Origin: Pictodentalium vernedei
Taxonomy: Eukaryota > Mollusca > Scaphopoda > Dentaliida > Dentaliidae
Direction of reading: 5' to 3'
NCBI GenBank assembly: GCA_031216915.1
Contig: CM062297.1
Span: 177,496,356-177,560,355, forward strand
DNA length: 64,000 bases
Under the pieces are notes generated by a model, which was not told where the DNA came from, did not search any database, and saw only the letters and a program-made list of their open reading frames with translations. The position numbers and the translations under genes are program-made. The first letter of the stretch is position 1. Every line of letters begins with the position of its first letter. This document shows, in pieces, positions 10,525 to 22,639 of this stretch.

Positions 10525-13335
10525 TTTTAGCTCAACTTGACAAAGTCAAGCTGAGCTACTGCTGTCACTTCTCGTTCGTTGCTGTACGTACGTCTTTACG
10601 TCCGTACATCCACAATTTACTTTGGCATACCGAACAGGTTGCATTTATGATCAGATTGCTTTAAAACTTGGTATGCTTGTTGGGGGTGACCTCTAGATGG
10701 GAGCTATCAATTTTCTTCCATTTCCGTCAAAAAATGTTGCCAGTGGCAATGTTCTTAGAACTAGTTTAGTCAGACCTCAATATTTCCCTTTGGCACACCC
10801 TACAGGGCACATTTTTAATCAGATTGCTTTAAAACCTGGTATGCTTGTTTGGGGTGACCTCTAAATGGGAGCTATCGATTTTCTTCTATTTCCGTCAAAA
10901 AATGTTGCTGCTGGCAACGACCATTGAACTTGGTTTAGTCAGGCATCAATATATTCCTTTGGCATGCCCTACAAGGCACATTTATGATAAGATCGGTTTC
11001 AAACTTGGTATGCTTGGGGTTACCTCTAGATGGGAGCTATCAATTTTCTTCCATTTCCGTCAAAAAATGTTGCCAGTGGCAATGTTCTTAGAACTAGTTT
11101 AGTCAGACCTCAATATTTCCCTTTGGCACACCCTACAGGGCACATTTTTAATCAGATTGCTTTAAAACCTGGTATGCTTGTTTGGGTGACCTCTAGATGG
11201 GAGCTATCGATTTTCTTCTATTTCCGTCAAAAAATGTTGCTGCTGGCAACGACCATTGAACTTGGTTTAGTCAGGCATCAATATATTCCTTTGGCATGCC
11301 CTACAAGGCACATTTATGATAAGATCGGTTTCAAACTTGGTATGCTTGGGGTTACCTCTAGATGGGAGCTATCAATTTTCTTCCATTCCCGTCAAAAAAT
11401 GTTGCCAGTGGCAATGTTCTTAGAACTAGTTTAGTCAGACCTCAATATTTCCCTTTGGCACACCCTACAGGGCACATTTTTAATCAGATTGCTTTAAAAC
11501 CTGGTATGCTTGTTTGGGGTGACCTCTAGATGGGAGCTATCGATTTTCTTCTGTTTCCGTCAAAAAATGTTGCTGCTGGCAACAACCATTGAACTTGGTT
11601 TAGTCAGGCATCAATATATTCCTTTGGCATGCCCTACAGGGCACATTTCTGATCAGATCGGTTTGAAACTTGGCATGCTTGTTTGGGTTACCTCTAGATG
11701 GGAGCTATCGATTTTCTTCGATTTCCGTCAAAAAATGTTGCCGCTGGCAATGACCTTTGATGAATTTAGTGCAATTGTGCATCAATATTTCCCTTTGGCA
11801 CAAGTTGCAGTGCACATTTTTGACAGTATCGCTTTGAAACTTGGTGTGCTTGTTTGTTGTGACCTCTAGATGGGAGCTATCGATTTTCTTCCATTTCTGT
11901 CAAAAAATGTTGCAGCTGGCAATGTTATTAAAACTTAGTTTAGTCCGACCTCAATATTTCCCTGTGGCACACCCTACAGGTCACATTTATGATCAGATTG
12001 CTTTGAAATATGGCATGCTTGTTTGGGATGACCTCTAGATAGGAGCTATCGATTTTCTTTCATTTCCGTCAAAAAATGTTGCAGCTGGCAACGACCTTTA
12101 AACTTAGTTTAGTCAGACCTCAATATTTCCCTTTGGCACAACCTACAGGGAACATTTATGATTGGATTGCATTGAAACCTGATATGCTTGTTTGGGGTTA
12201 CCTCCAGATGGGCGCTATCGACTTTCTTCAATTTCCGTCAAAAAATGTTACCGTTGGCAATGACCTTTGAACTTAGTTTAGTCAGACCTCAGTATTTCCT
12301 TTTGGCACACACTACAGGGCACATTTATGATCGGATCACTTTGAAACTTGTTTGGAGTGACCTCTAGATAGGAGCTATTGATTTTCTTCCTTGTCCGTCA
12401 AAAAATGTTGCTGTTGGCAATGACTTTTGATGAACTTAGTGCAGTTATGCATCAATATTTTCCTTTGACACACCCTGTGGAGCACATTTATGATTGGATC
12501 ACTTGGAAACTTTGTGTGCTTGTTTGGGGTGACATCTATATGGGAGCTATCGATTTTCTTCCATTTCTGTCGAAAAATGTTGCCTCTGAAAACGACCCTT
12601 GAACTTAGTTTAGTCAGACCTCAATATTTCCCTTTGGTACACCCTTCAGGGCACATTTATGAATGGATCACTTTGAAACTTGGTATGTGTGTTTGGGGTA
12701 ACCTCCAGATATGAGCTATTGATTTTTTTTCCTTTCCATAAAAAATTATTGTCATTATCACCAGCCTTTGAACTTATCCCTTTTGCACTCTCTGCAGGGT
12801 ATATTTATGAATTTCCATATAATAAGAAAAAACACAACATTGCCACAAGCAAACTTAGTGCATTTGTGCATTAACATCTTCCTTTGGCATGCCTCAGAGG
12901 ATGCATTCATTATCAGATTGTTTTGAAACTTTGTATACTTATTCAGGGTGGCAAAGATAGGAGCTATCAATTTTCTTTTCATTTCCATCAAAAACTGTTG
13001 CTGTTAGCAACAATCTTTGAATTTATTGCATTTGTACATCAACATTCTTCTTTGACATGGCCTACAGGGTGCATTTATCATAGGATTGTTTTTGAACTTG
13101 GTGTGCTCATTAGGTGAGACCTCTAGATAAGAGCTATTGATTGTCGTTTACAATAACCTCTGAACTTACTGCATTTGTGTATCAACATTCTTCCTTTATC
13201 CAGCCTAACAGTTTACATTTAAAAATGCATGGATTGCTCTGACATTGTGCACACACAATGCTGTTATGCTGAAGTTTTCACCATTTCACCAAGTAACATT
13301 GGTACCAATGAGCTTCAATTTTGCCATCTTTTGAG
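10525..13335 (+). mobile_element. TTTTAGCTCA hairpin-headed element with ~167-170-bp satellite core, copy 1
   Basis: The head TTTTAGCTCAACTTGACAAA with GTCAAGCTGAGCTA folds back, followed by a GTACGTACGT stretch. About fifteen tandem units follow. CTCTAGATGGGAGCTATC recurs at about 10691, 10859, 11024, 11191, 11356, 11524, 11692, 11864 and 12033, giving a period of 165-172 bp. Within 10691-11700 two alternating unit types make a higher-order dimer. Units near 13000 are more worn. ACATTGGTACCAATGAG...CTTCAATTTTGCCATC at 13295-13331 matches the end region of the copy at 31970-33699. The inverted right end is missing. Confidence 0.75.
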
Positions 13336-14004
13336 ATTGCGTTTTCATCCTGAACCCCAAACAGTTGACTGAGTACTTTGAGAGAATACAGTGCACTGTT
13401 GATGATTTCACTGTCATGCAGAATGTTTTTCTGTATTCCAAATGTAGTCTGAAGATAGTTTTGTGTGGGCAAAAATTAAAATATTTATAACTACTATACG
13501 ATAAACACTGCTTCCCTCAGATACCATTTGACTAATACATTCAGATAAAGTGGAGAATACCTTCAAACTCATGATTTGATTTGACTGTGTCCATAAAAAA
13601 CGGCATTTCTATCGTTAAGTTGATAATTAACAGTTATGTTAAACTTTGAATTGTGCAATGAAAATTAACATTGTAATCCTATAAACTGAGTAGCCTCCCT
13701 TGAGTCAGTCAACAGACAATCACATTTTCAACATAAGTTCCACTGAGTTTTGTGTTAAGTACAGCTTTTGGAGAAGTTCCAGTAGTGTACCCACTAACAC
13801 CCAAAATCCTACCCCTCTTTCAAGCCTCAGCACCCCCCCCCCCCTACCCCCCCCCCCCCCCCCCAAAAAAAAAAAAAAAAAAATTTAAAATCAGAAATTA
13901 AATACTATCCCAGAGGGGCAGCAACTTATGAAATGCATTTATCCTACTCCTGAATACCACACAACATTTTGGAACCTGTTTTGTCTTGTGGAAGCATTTA
14001 TTAT
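13336..14004. other. Unassigned DNA with a C-run/A-run
   Basis: Nothing recognised except a long C-rich tract followed by an A run at about 13830-13883, a likely slippage-prone simple repeat. Confidence 0.5.
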
Positions 14005-14465
14005 CCTCCCGCCAAAACAAAGTTTGCGGGGGATATAGAAATGGGTTCCATTCATCCATCCGTCTTTTTGCCAGTTCATCCATCCATAACAACTTTGGAC
14101 CTTTGTACATATCTTTTGTATGCTGATGGACTATCAGCCCCCAAAAGCTTTCTCCCCTTTTTAGTAAACCACTTCTTGGTGGGGGATACCGGTGGTATTG
14201 CACCTTGTTGTTATTGTGATTAGCTATTTGGGAACACAGTATGAATTCTTACGACCAGAAATTAATAAATGTAGGGGTCCAAATAAACACCGTAGAGGTG
14301 AAAAAGCTTCAACAAAAATATTAAATATACCAGTGATTATTTGGATCCTAAGAGAACACATCATAGATTTGCAGGCGAACTGTCAACAGTCGGCTTCAAA
14401 ACATATTGGTTTTAAAATAGCCGATAAATAGTAAGTTGGTTGCAAATATTTTTCACTCAACAGAT
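14005..14465 (+). repeat. ATCCTCCCGC hairpin-headed element
   Basis: Head TTATTATCCTCCCGCCAAAA with AAGTTTGCGGGGGATA, then CATTCATCCATCCGTC and a body resembling other heads. The right limit is uncertain; it may stop before the AGCTCACCTGACTG head at about 14468. Confidence 0.5.
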
Positions 14466-15510
14466 CTTTTTAGCTCACCTGACTGACAATCAGGGTGGGC
14501 TTAATTGGTCCCGTTTGTAGTCCATCATCCGTTCATTGTGAACTTTACATTATCAACTTCTCCTCATAGACCACTTGGCCAAATTGAACCAAATTTGATA
14601 TGCATGTTCCTTATCATATGTCAATTCAAGGTTGTTCAAATAAAGTTGACACGCCGCAGGGGTTACTAAAAGGGGCATAATTCTGTTAGCTCCCCACAAA
14701 TCTTTTTTGTAAAAATAAAAAAATCTTCTCCAGAACAACCATTCAGAATCTTTTGATACCTGGTATACAACATCCTCAGAGGGGATCAGATTCAGGTTTG
14801 TTCAATACAAATCCCTGGGTTCATATTTGGCCTCCCTATGGGAAACTTGGGTAACGGAAGTCCTTTGCAGTAATATTTAACCCTCATTTTATGTATATTT
14901 CAGGAATTTTATGGGGATTTTTACTAAAACTTCGTTATTTTTTGGTTGTAAGAAATAGTGTTTATGTCAGCCATTGACAGATTGTAGTGCCTTGACTTCT
15001 CATTACTGCATATTTTTATTTTATTTGAATAACATCTTCAGGTAATAACCGTATAGTACGCACAAATTTTACAGAATTTTTTTTTTATTTTTTATTCAAA
15101 ATTTCTCTGTTTTTATTGGACTTAATCAATTTTAGATTCAACTTCGTTCAAATCAAGTGCCTGGGTTAATATTTGGGCTCCCTATGGGAACCCAAAGATT
15201 ATCTTCGTGCAATATGAGAGAATTTCTGCAAAAATCTTCTTCAGATTTACTAGTCAGAATACTTTCATATTTGGTTTACAACATCTCTAGGGGAGTCAGA
15301 TTCAAGTTGGTCAAATCGGGTGCTAGGTTAATACCTGGGCTCCCTATGGCAGTCCCTATTTTAACATAGTGCAATCTGAAGAAATTTCTTTAAAAATCTT
15401 CTTCAGATCTGCCATCAGAATGCTTTCATATTTGGTGTACAACATCTCTAGTGGAGTAAGATTCAAGTTTGTTCAAACCGAGTTCATGGGCTAATATTGG
15501 GCTCCCTGTG
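14466..15510 (+). repeat. TTTTAGCTCACCTGAC head plus ~165-bp array
   Basis: TTTTTAGCTCACCTGACTGA with CAATCAGGGTGGGCT is a variant head followed by GTCCATCATCCG. From about 14690 units of the CAAGT-TGTTCAAA / GGGCTCCCTATGGGAACCC type appear at roughly 165-175-bp intervals, interrupted at about 14860-15120 by AT-rich DNA. Confidence 0.55.
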
Positions 15511-15736
15511 GGAGCTAGAATTGGCCATGTAGCTGAAGGATTAGAAATTTTTTTATTAAGTACCTTTTTGAGGTGTGTAACTAAGATTAATCCACATAGG
15601 TTTTATCAAGGGCCTACATAGGGGAGCTCCACTTTTTACATTATGATCAACTGAAGAAAATGCATGATGCTTGTTCTATTTTAGTCACTCCTGAGGGGCT
15701 CCAGGATTGACAATGTATCCTATGGAGATTGATTGC

Positions 15737-15986
15737 TTAACTGGTAGAGTGCTGAATTATTTTTAGTCGTCAAAATTTCTTCAAAAGTCTTTGCCTTGTA
15801 ACAAGTTATGGGAGAGTGCCTGTAGGCACTCTCCCATAAATTGTTACAGGGAAATTTCCTACAGGCTAAATATTTTATCTTCGAAGATAATATCAAGGAC
15901 ACCCACAGAGTTTGAAGCCTTTGAGTTGCAAAACTTGCACTTGAGAGTGAAGCCCAAATATGGGCTTCCAGCACTCCACTAGTTAA
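15737..15986. mobile_element. Palindromic MITE, family 1, copy 1
   Basis: The TTAACTGGTAGAGTGCT and AGCACTCCACTAGTTAA ends are inverted repeats. The centre is a long stem around GGGAGAGTGCCTGTAGGCAC. About 250 bp, non-coding, within an NDST intron. Related copies lie at 41210-41464 and, as a right part only, at 53353-53515. Confidence 0.8.
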
Positions 15987-16213
15987 TGTAGATTCATTCT
16001 TGGACTCTGTTTTTGTTTAAATCGGGTTCTGTTTAAGGTGTGCACTTCAGGCCCCGCAGGGCCTCTTGTTTTATTCAAAGAATATCTTTAGACATTAACC
16101 CTCCTGTATGCACAAATTTTATGAATTTTTCTTTTTTTCAGTCAAAATATTCATATTGTCTGGACATAGCTGTCTTTGACAGATAGCCTAACCTTGCTTA
16201 TTGATAATTTCAG

Positions 16214-16337
16214 GTACAACAGCTTTATACACATTCCTGTCAATGCATCCATCTATTATCAGCAACTACAATAGTCCAGAGACATATGAAGAGGTGCAAT
16301 TCTTTAATAGTGACAAATACTACAAAGGAATTGATTG
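16214..16337 (+). CDS. NDST: NDST exon: sulfotransferase core with catalytic Glu region
   Basis: Acceptor ATAATTTCAG, donor ATTG|GTATGT. It completes the Gly codon (G|GT) and reads [20 protein letters not shown], then [20 protein letters not shown] and ends after two bases of the Trp codon in GIDW. The EEVQFF stretch holds the acidic pair matched to Glu641/Glu642 of NDST1, proposed to act in catalysis and substrate binding. The length (124 bp) keeps phase with both neighbours. It lies about 230 bp downstream of a palindromic MITE and 100 bp upstream of a tandem array. No sign of decay. Confidence 0.95.
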
Positions 16338-16439
16338 GTATGTATTGTTTTCCTATCCACTCTTCTTTCACATTGACATCTGGTGGCACTAATGTCACTC
16401 TAATTGTAAAGTTATCTGTTCACCCATCCCTGCAGTGTA

Positions 16440-17327
16440 TTTGAGTGTTTTTCATATTCGAGTCCGTTCAAATCAAGTCCCTGTGTTTATATTTGGGCTC
16501 CTATGGGAACCTGGATTTTATCTGCTATTTGAGAAAATTCTTTACAAATCTTTTGATATTTGGTACACAGCATAGGGTTTTGGGGCTAAGATTCATGATT
16601 TTTCAACTGAAGTCGCTGGGTTTATATTTGGGTACCCTATGGGAGCCCCCAAATTTCAACTTCATGCAATATTCAGATCCTTCAGTCAGAATCATTTGAT
16701 ATTTGGTATTCAGCATTCAGTGGGGGTGGGGGCAGGGGGGGGGGGGGGGGAAGGCAAATTTAACATTGTTCAATTGTTCAAATCAAGTTCCTGTGCTATT
16801 TGGGTTCCCTATGGGAGCCTAATTTTTATCTTAATGCAATATGAGGAATGTTATTTAAAAATCTTCTGCAGATTCACCAGTCAGAATATTTTGATATTTG
16901 GTATACAACTTCCTTGGTGGGGGTGGGGTTCAGATTTTAGTTTGTTCAAATTAAGTCCCTGGGTTTATATTAGGGCTCCCTACGAGAGCCTGGTTTTCAA
17001 TTTTGTGTTATATGATAAAAATTCTTTAAAATTCCTCTTCTTGAGATCCACCAGTCAATATCATTTGATATTTGGTATATCTGGGGTCAGGTTCAAGTCA
17101 AGTTTGTTCCTGGATCCATATTTGGGCAAACCCAGATTTTTACTTACTGCAACATGAGGAAAAATAATAACTATCTTCTTATTCATATCCTCCTGTCACA
17201 ATTTTTTGATATTCAGAATCCTCATGATTTCAGATTCAAGTTTGTTCAAATCAAGTGGCAGGGTTCTTATTTGATCTCTGTATTGTTAATTCGTCAGAGA
17301 TGCTGAATGTGACCTTTAATCCTTCTT
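16440..17327 (+). repeat. ~165-bp tandem array with a G-run
   Basis: Further units of the CAAGTCCCTG.GTTTATATTTGGGCTCC type, about five, with a G-rich slippage tract at about 16725-16752. The 172-codon open frame across it (16639-17157) is translation of the repeat. Confidence 0.65.
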
Positions 17328-17389
17328 TAACCTTTACCCAACGCAGATGATATCAAAATTTATTATTTTAAATAGCATTTTTTTCAAAT
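17328..17389. mobile_element. Palindromic MITE, family 2, left part (split by DIRS A)
   Basis: TAACCTTTACCCAACGCAGA starts a MITE whose remaining part lies at 31226-31410 on the other side of DIRS copy A. Joined, the two parts resemble the intact copy at 49007-49236 in length and order. Confidence 0.8.
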
Positions 17390-17590
17390 ATTTTTATACT
17401 GTACCAATGACCCAGACTTAGCTGGTGCTAACTCTAAAATATTTAGGGCCAAACGCAAATTTTACCCCCAATCCCCAAAATTTGCATCTAAAACCGAAAA
17501 ATACATGTCCTATATGGTCCTCCATACTTTTACTCCACTGCGCATGCGCAGTGTCAAGGAGGTCTCAAAACTGCCGCCAAAAGTCATTCT
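17390..17590 (+). repeat. DIRS A left inverted terminal repeat
   Basis: About 201 bp, inverse complement of 30999-31199. Carries the palindrome CTGCGCATGCGCAG at 17538-17551. Confidence 0.9.
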
Positions 17591-17788
17591 TTGTTTGGCT
17601 CTCAATACAATTACACTTAACTGTTATTTGTGCTTGTAAATCTCAGTTTTAAGGATGCCAGACGCATAATTATGAGAGAAATGGTGGATATATGGTAGAA
17701 ATAGAAGGTGGAGAGGAAAAAACAGTGGAAACAAATGTTCAGGGCTGTAACTTATAATTATTTTACGAAATTATTACATGTTACCTAT

Positions 17789-17991
17789 ATTTTTATACTG
17801 TACCAATGACCCAGACATAGCTGGTGCTAACTCTTAAAATATAGGGCCAAACACAAATTTTGCCCCCCAATCCCCAAAATTTGCATCTAAAACCAAAGAA
17901 AACATGTCCTGAAAGGCCCTCCACACTTCGCCCCTACTGCGCATGCGCAGTGTCAAGGACGTTCCGAAATTGGCGCCATTAATCATTCTAA
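17789..17991 (+). repeat. DIRS B left inverted terminal repeat
   Basis: 203 bp; matches the inverse of 24451-24653 with one difference noted (ACC/ACT in the CTAAAACCAAAG segment). Palindrome CTGCGCATGCGCAG at 17937-17950. Confidence 0.9.
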
Positions 17992-18870
17992 GTTTGGCCC
18001 TTCATCAGTTAACATCTGACTGATCTTTGTGCTTATAAATCTCAGTTTAAATGATGCCAGACACATAAATATTAGTGAAATGGTGATTCTAAGGAGGATA
18101 GAGAAGGAGGAGAGGAAGAAAAAAGTGTGACAGAATATTATCAGGGCTGTAACTTAAAATTTTTTAATGAAATTATGTTAAGTTACCTATTTTCGAGGCA
18201 GCAGCCATTTTGTTGTCATTCTGATTATTTAGTTACACTGTTTTTTAAGTGTTTTCCTCTCTCCCTGTCCTTTAAGTCCCCCCTTGCTATTCTCCCATGC
18301 TTTTGGCATAGTTTTTGTAATTATTATTACTAAATTTTCTTGGGAGTTTTAGCTGAATAACAGAATGAATTCTGTTCTTTTCCCCATGTTTACGTCTTCA
18401 CCTACGGGTGGTTAGGCGTTGTGTTCTGCGTCTACCATGATGTTCTGCAGTTTCTTCCCTGGAAGTCTCTGTTTTGCATCAGATAGTGTATTTTTGGTAA
18501 CTGATTTCGGGCCTGGGTGCCTGGAGTCTTATTTTAGTGTTTTTACATTCATTGTTTACATTTACAACAGCCCTCTGTGTGAGGGGGGGATTTCTAAAAA
18601 ATAATATCTTGATGTTATTTTAATCATAACTAGATACTTTATTATTGTTCGTAAGTGTTGAATAAATTGTTTAAAATATTTTTAAAATTTTTGTCCACAC
18701 TTAGGCTTGGGATCCATTGGGGCTCAACGTTACTTTTCAGAAACTTGGGCTGTTCTGAAAAAATATTTTGATTTCAATTATTTTTTCTATATTAATGGAT
18801 CATATTATTATTATGTATTTTGATTGCCAGGGGTTAGTGCGAGTACCACGACTTGTTTTCTTTTCACATT

Positions 18871-21800
18871 GAAAGGATATTGATCAATTGTTTTAAGAGG
18901 AAGTCTTCCTCTGACTTTATTATCATTCTATATGTGGTCAGTGTACTCGCATTAACTCCTGTTCTGTATCGTATGATTTCGATGACAATATGGGAAGCAT
19001 ATGTCACGGTATATTATTGGGGATTTGGACACTCCGGTCCTTTCCCCGCAGGGTCACTCTACTTTATCAATTTCTATTTCAGACGATCAAGATTAGGGTG
19101 ATGTATCTGTGATGTCTTCCAACAGTGTGCCTCCGTCGTCACAATTAATGAAGGGCTAGCGGAAAAGTGCTCATGTAAATATGCCAATTGCCTAAGAGGA
19201 CCCTAGTAGGTTCGACGGCCTTTGACGTCCGCTAGCTCGCCCGGTGTAGCGTCCATTCACCGAATGGTTCAGCAGCCGGGTTCGTCCGTTGCGGTCTAGA
19301 AGGAATTTTGGGGTGATGCGAGCACTATAAATAAACCTAATGCACACCCAGTGACGGCGGATCGGAGGGAGAACGCAGGAAGCCTTTTAGTCCGGTTCAT
19401 AGCTCGTTCCGGTCCATCCGGACGGCAAGCGAGAGAGGCCCCTCTCTCGTTCAACAACATCTGGCCCCAGATGTTGTGGTACAAAATGTGTCGCAAGCGG
19501 AGCATACGTCCGTCGCTCGGGACGCTCCGTTGTATAGGCAGTCCGCTGAGACTGCTAAGGCTTCCTCTTCTCGTCAGCGCACACGACCGCACCTTGGCTG
19601 CGTGACCGCCGATATATTACCAGCTTCGCCGATCAAGGATTCTTCGGCGACCAGGTCACACCATCCGGTAGCCAGGGACACGAGGCCTGCAGACTCCAGA
19701 CGTTCGCATAGGAAGTGTGCGGGAGTCAACGTACACGGAGCTTCTGGCGGCAATGCATCGTAAGACCGCTACTGCACAGGCCTCGGGAACGGACGTGCTT
19801 TCCTTAATAGCACAGTTTATCGCAGCATCCCAGCATCAACTGAATCTGTCGCATATATTTTATCCGACGATGTTGGGTCGGGACGCTCCGCGGAAGCGGG
19901 TACGGACGTCCGAAAGTTTCATCCGGTCCGACGGGATACCGAAAGGGATTCGGAGGATTTCGAGCTTTCCCTTTCGGAACAACATATGCTGTTGTGTATG
20001 TCATCTGACTTGGTCTTCTACAGCTTCTTTCGTCGGACCAGAATGCTGCGATACCGGATAAGAAACTGATAGCGTCGGTGGACTTAGAAATTTTTGGTTC
20101 GGTTCAGGGACATTGTCCCTCAGTTCCGACATAGTCCAATAATGTCACACAAACTTTCGAATTATTGAACAACGCTATATACATTATTATTTTATGCTTG
20201 CTAACCAAGCATTTCTGGTTTCTTGTTCGAAGAGTTATGGAGATGTCTTTCAAAAGTGTGCCTCTGTCGTCATAGTTAATGAAGAGTTAGCGGCAATAAG
20301 TGCTCATGGAATATGTCTATCGCCTACGGAGTGACATTCGCTAGCTCACCCGGTGTAGCGTACATTCATCGAATGGTTCGGCTGCCGGGTTCGTCCGTTG
20401 CGGTCTAGGAAGGAGATTTGGGGGATGCGAGCACTTTAATTACTTTAGTACTCACCCAGTGACGGCAGATTGAGGACAGATCGGAGGAAGCCTGTTAGTC
20501 CGGTTCCTGGCTTGTCCAGGTCCGTCCGGGCTGTGAGCGAGAGAGGTCCCTCTCTCGCCCAACAACATAGGGGACCGCATGTTGTGGTTCAGATATTTTA
20601 CATTCGGAGCATATGTCCGTTGGTCGGGACGCTCCGTTATATTGACAGTCCGAGAGACTGTCTTTAATGCTTCCTCATCCTCACAGCAGGGCACACGACC
20701 GCACATTGGCTACGTGACCTCGAGTATCCGATCAGTTTCGGCATTCAGTGATTCCACGGCGAATAGGTCGTGCCATCCGGTAGCCAAGGGACACGAGGCC
20801 TATACACTCCGTTCGCTCGCATATTGGTAGTATGCACGGGGTAACGATCACGGAGCTTCCAGCGGCAATGCATCGTAAGACCGCTTCTCCTCAGGCCTCA
20901 CTGACGGACGTGCTATCCGAGTTAGCACAGTTGTTTCGCAGCATCCCAGCAATTGACAGTTTCTCGGTCGAATCAGGAATTATCCGACGGCGCTGGGTCG
21001 GTGCGGTCCGCTGTTGCATCAGGTACGGACAGCCGAACGCTTTATAGGGTCCGACAGGATGGCGAAAGGGATTCGAAAGATTTCGAGTTTTCCCTTTAGT
21101 AGTATCGGAAGATGCCTTTCATATCTTCTGGCATTATCTTCCAGTGATTATTATTTCGGACTTCATTGCTGCGATCTTGGATAAGAGACTTATAGCGTCA
21201 TTGGACTCGGATTTTTCGATCGGTTCAGGGACATTGTCCCTGACTTACTGATGCAGTCCAATATTGTCATTACAACATGTGTTTTATTTTCGACGCTATA
21301 TATATATATATACAAGCCTGCTACTAAGCATGATAGTTTAGTTTCTTGTCCGCGTTGCTCATTTCTGCCATTTTATCATTTATACAAATAGTTTATTTTG
21401 GCAGAGCAGGGCATACCGAGAGTTCATATGCGACTAGACGGTATGATTAAAGACTGCATATATTCTTTTTCGCCGTTTATGTCTTTTCCAATTTCAATGT
21501 TGGGAACGACATTATGTATAGTAGACTTAACTTAGACGCTTTATTATACGTAATCCGCCTTACTGAGGCGTTATCATTACGTCTTCAAGAAAAGATTTTC
21601 GGGATATTATTCTCAATGTAATTTCTTTTGAGATAGTAGTTTGTTCACGTATAACTCCGCCCTTCAGTGGCTGATTGGAGTTAGTTAGACGTGACGCAGC
21701 CCTAGCTACATCCACACGCGTGGATAGTAAGGTTAAGAACTCTCTCAGAGTCGCTTCGTTCTCGGAGGAGCTTCTCTTCGACGGCAACTTTTCGGCAATC
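18871..21800 (+). pseudogene. DIRS B gag relic with internal tandem duplication
   Basis: Aligned by eye to the open Gag of copy E. The start ATG is TTG, and the fifth codon is a stop, in the cysteine-rich zinc-binding region. Many frameshifts follow. A segment of about 1.1 kb is present twice: GTGATGTCTTCCAACAGTGT at about 19112 and AGATGTCTTTCAAAAGTGTG at about 20241 begin the two copies. The last part encodes the conserved RRDAALATS and NSLRVA motifs at about 21690-21760. It then joins abruptly to the RNase H region because the end of gag and all of reverse transcriptase are deleted. Confidence 0.85.
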
Positions 21801-21849
21801 CATGAATTGCTCGATTTACATGTTCTCTTGTCTATCTAGTGTTACAAGA

Positions 21850-22510
21850 GATTCAGACTGGGGCAAACATTCGGTGGTTGACTCAGAGAGTGCAGCCGCA
21901 GTTGCCGGACCCGAGTGTGGCTGTTATGACGGTTGCCAGTCAAACAGATTGGGATATAATACTGATCCGTACGGATTCGAAGTGCCAGGGTCTTTGGGTT
22001 CCGCAGTCTTTTAGCAATCAGTTTTCTTCCGCGGAATAATGTTTTTTAGGCTTACTTTATGTCATTGCATGAACATTATTCAGAAACGCATGCCCAAATT
22101 CCTGTCCTTTAATTCGACAGTAGTGGCGTATCTCCGGAACCAGGGAGGCACTCTTTCATTTCCGTTATTCAATTTAATGGAAATAATCCGTCTGTTGGTT
22201 ATAGTACACCAAGTTCAGTTTTGGTCCGTCATATTCCGGGTCGTCTGATTGTTTTATCGGACTCCCGTTCTCTTACGGGTCGCTTGTTGCTGTCAGAATG
22301 GACTCTCAACAAACAAGTATTCAATCAGATTTGCTATCTATGGGAGCGCCCAATGATGATTTATTTGTGACACAGCTTGCTAATCAATTGCAGACGTATG
22401 TGTTGGCTTGTCCAGATCTCTGAGCTAATATTGTTAACGCTCTATTGATCTATAGGACGGAATGATAGGATACGCGTATCCTCCGGCGCTGTTTTAGCAG
22501 GTATTGCTAA
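21850..22510 (+). pseudogene. DIRS B RNase H relic
   Basis: Pieces in different frames match the DIRS RNase H that follows reverse transcriptase: a TDASQTGW-type strand (here changed to VASQTDW), GFEVPGSLGSAVF, TVVAYLRNQGGTLS, then SEWTLNKQVFNQICYLWERP-like and PPALIQQVLL-like residues. Frameshifts and stops are frequent. In the family this domain removes the RNA strand of the replication intermediate. Confidence 0.8.
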
Positions 22511-22639
22511 GATAAACAACCACAATACATTTCTGTTGATAGCATCTCTATCTTCACAGAGATCATGAGTAATTTACTCTCTTGTCTACTGTGGGTCTTA
22601 ACGTGAAATCTTCCTCTATGTGAGGATCTTTTTCACTGG

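Noticed and set aside
10163..10540. 125-codon open frame in the large NDST intron
   Set aside because: No family motif, no splice context, composition like its surroundings; it overlaps the head of a repeat element.
11030..12038. Frames reading MLGVTSRWELSIFFHFRQKM repeatedly, like a tandem-repeat protein
   Set aside because: They are translations of the 167-170-bp satellite units; stops occur at irregular units and no start or splice signals fit.
16639..17157. 172-codon open frame
   Set aside because: Falls wholly within the 165-bp array and a G-run; the peptide repeats with the DNA unit.
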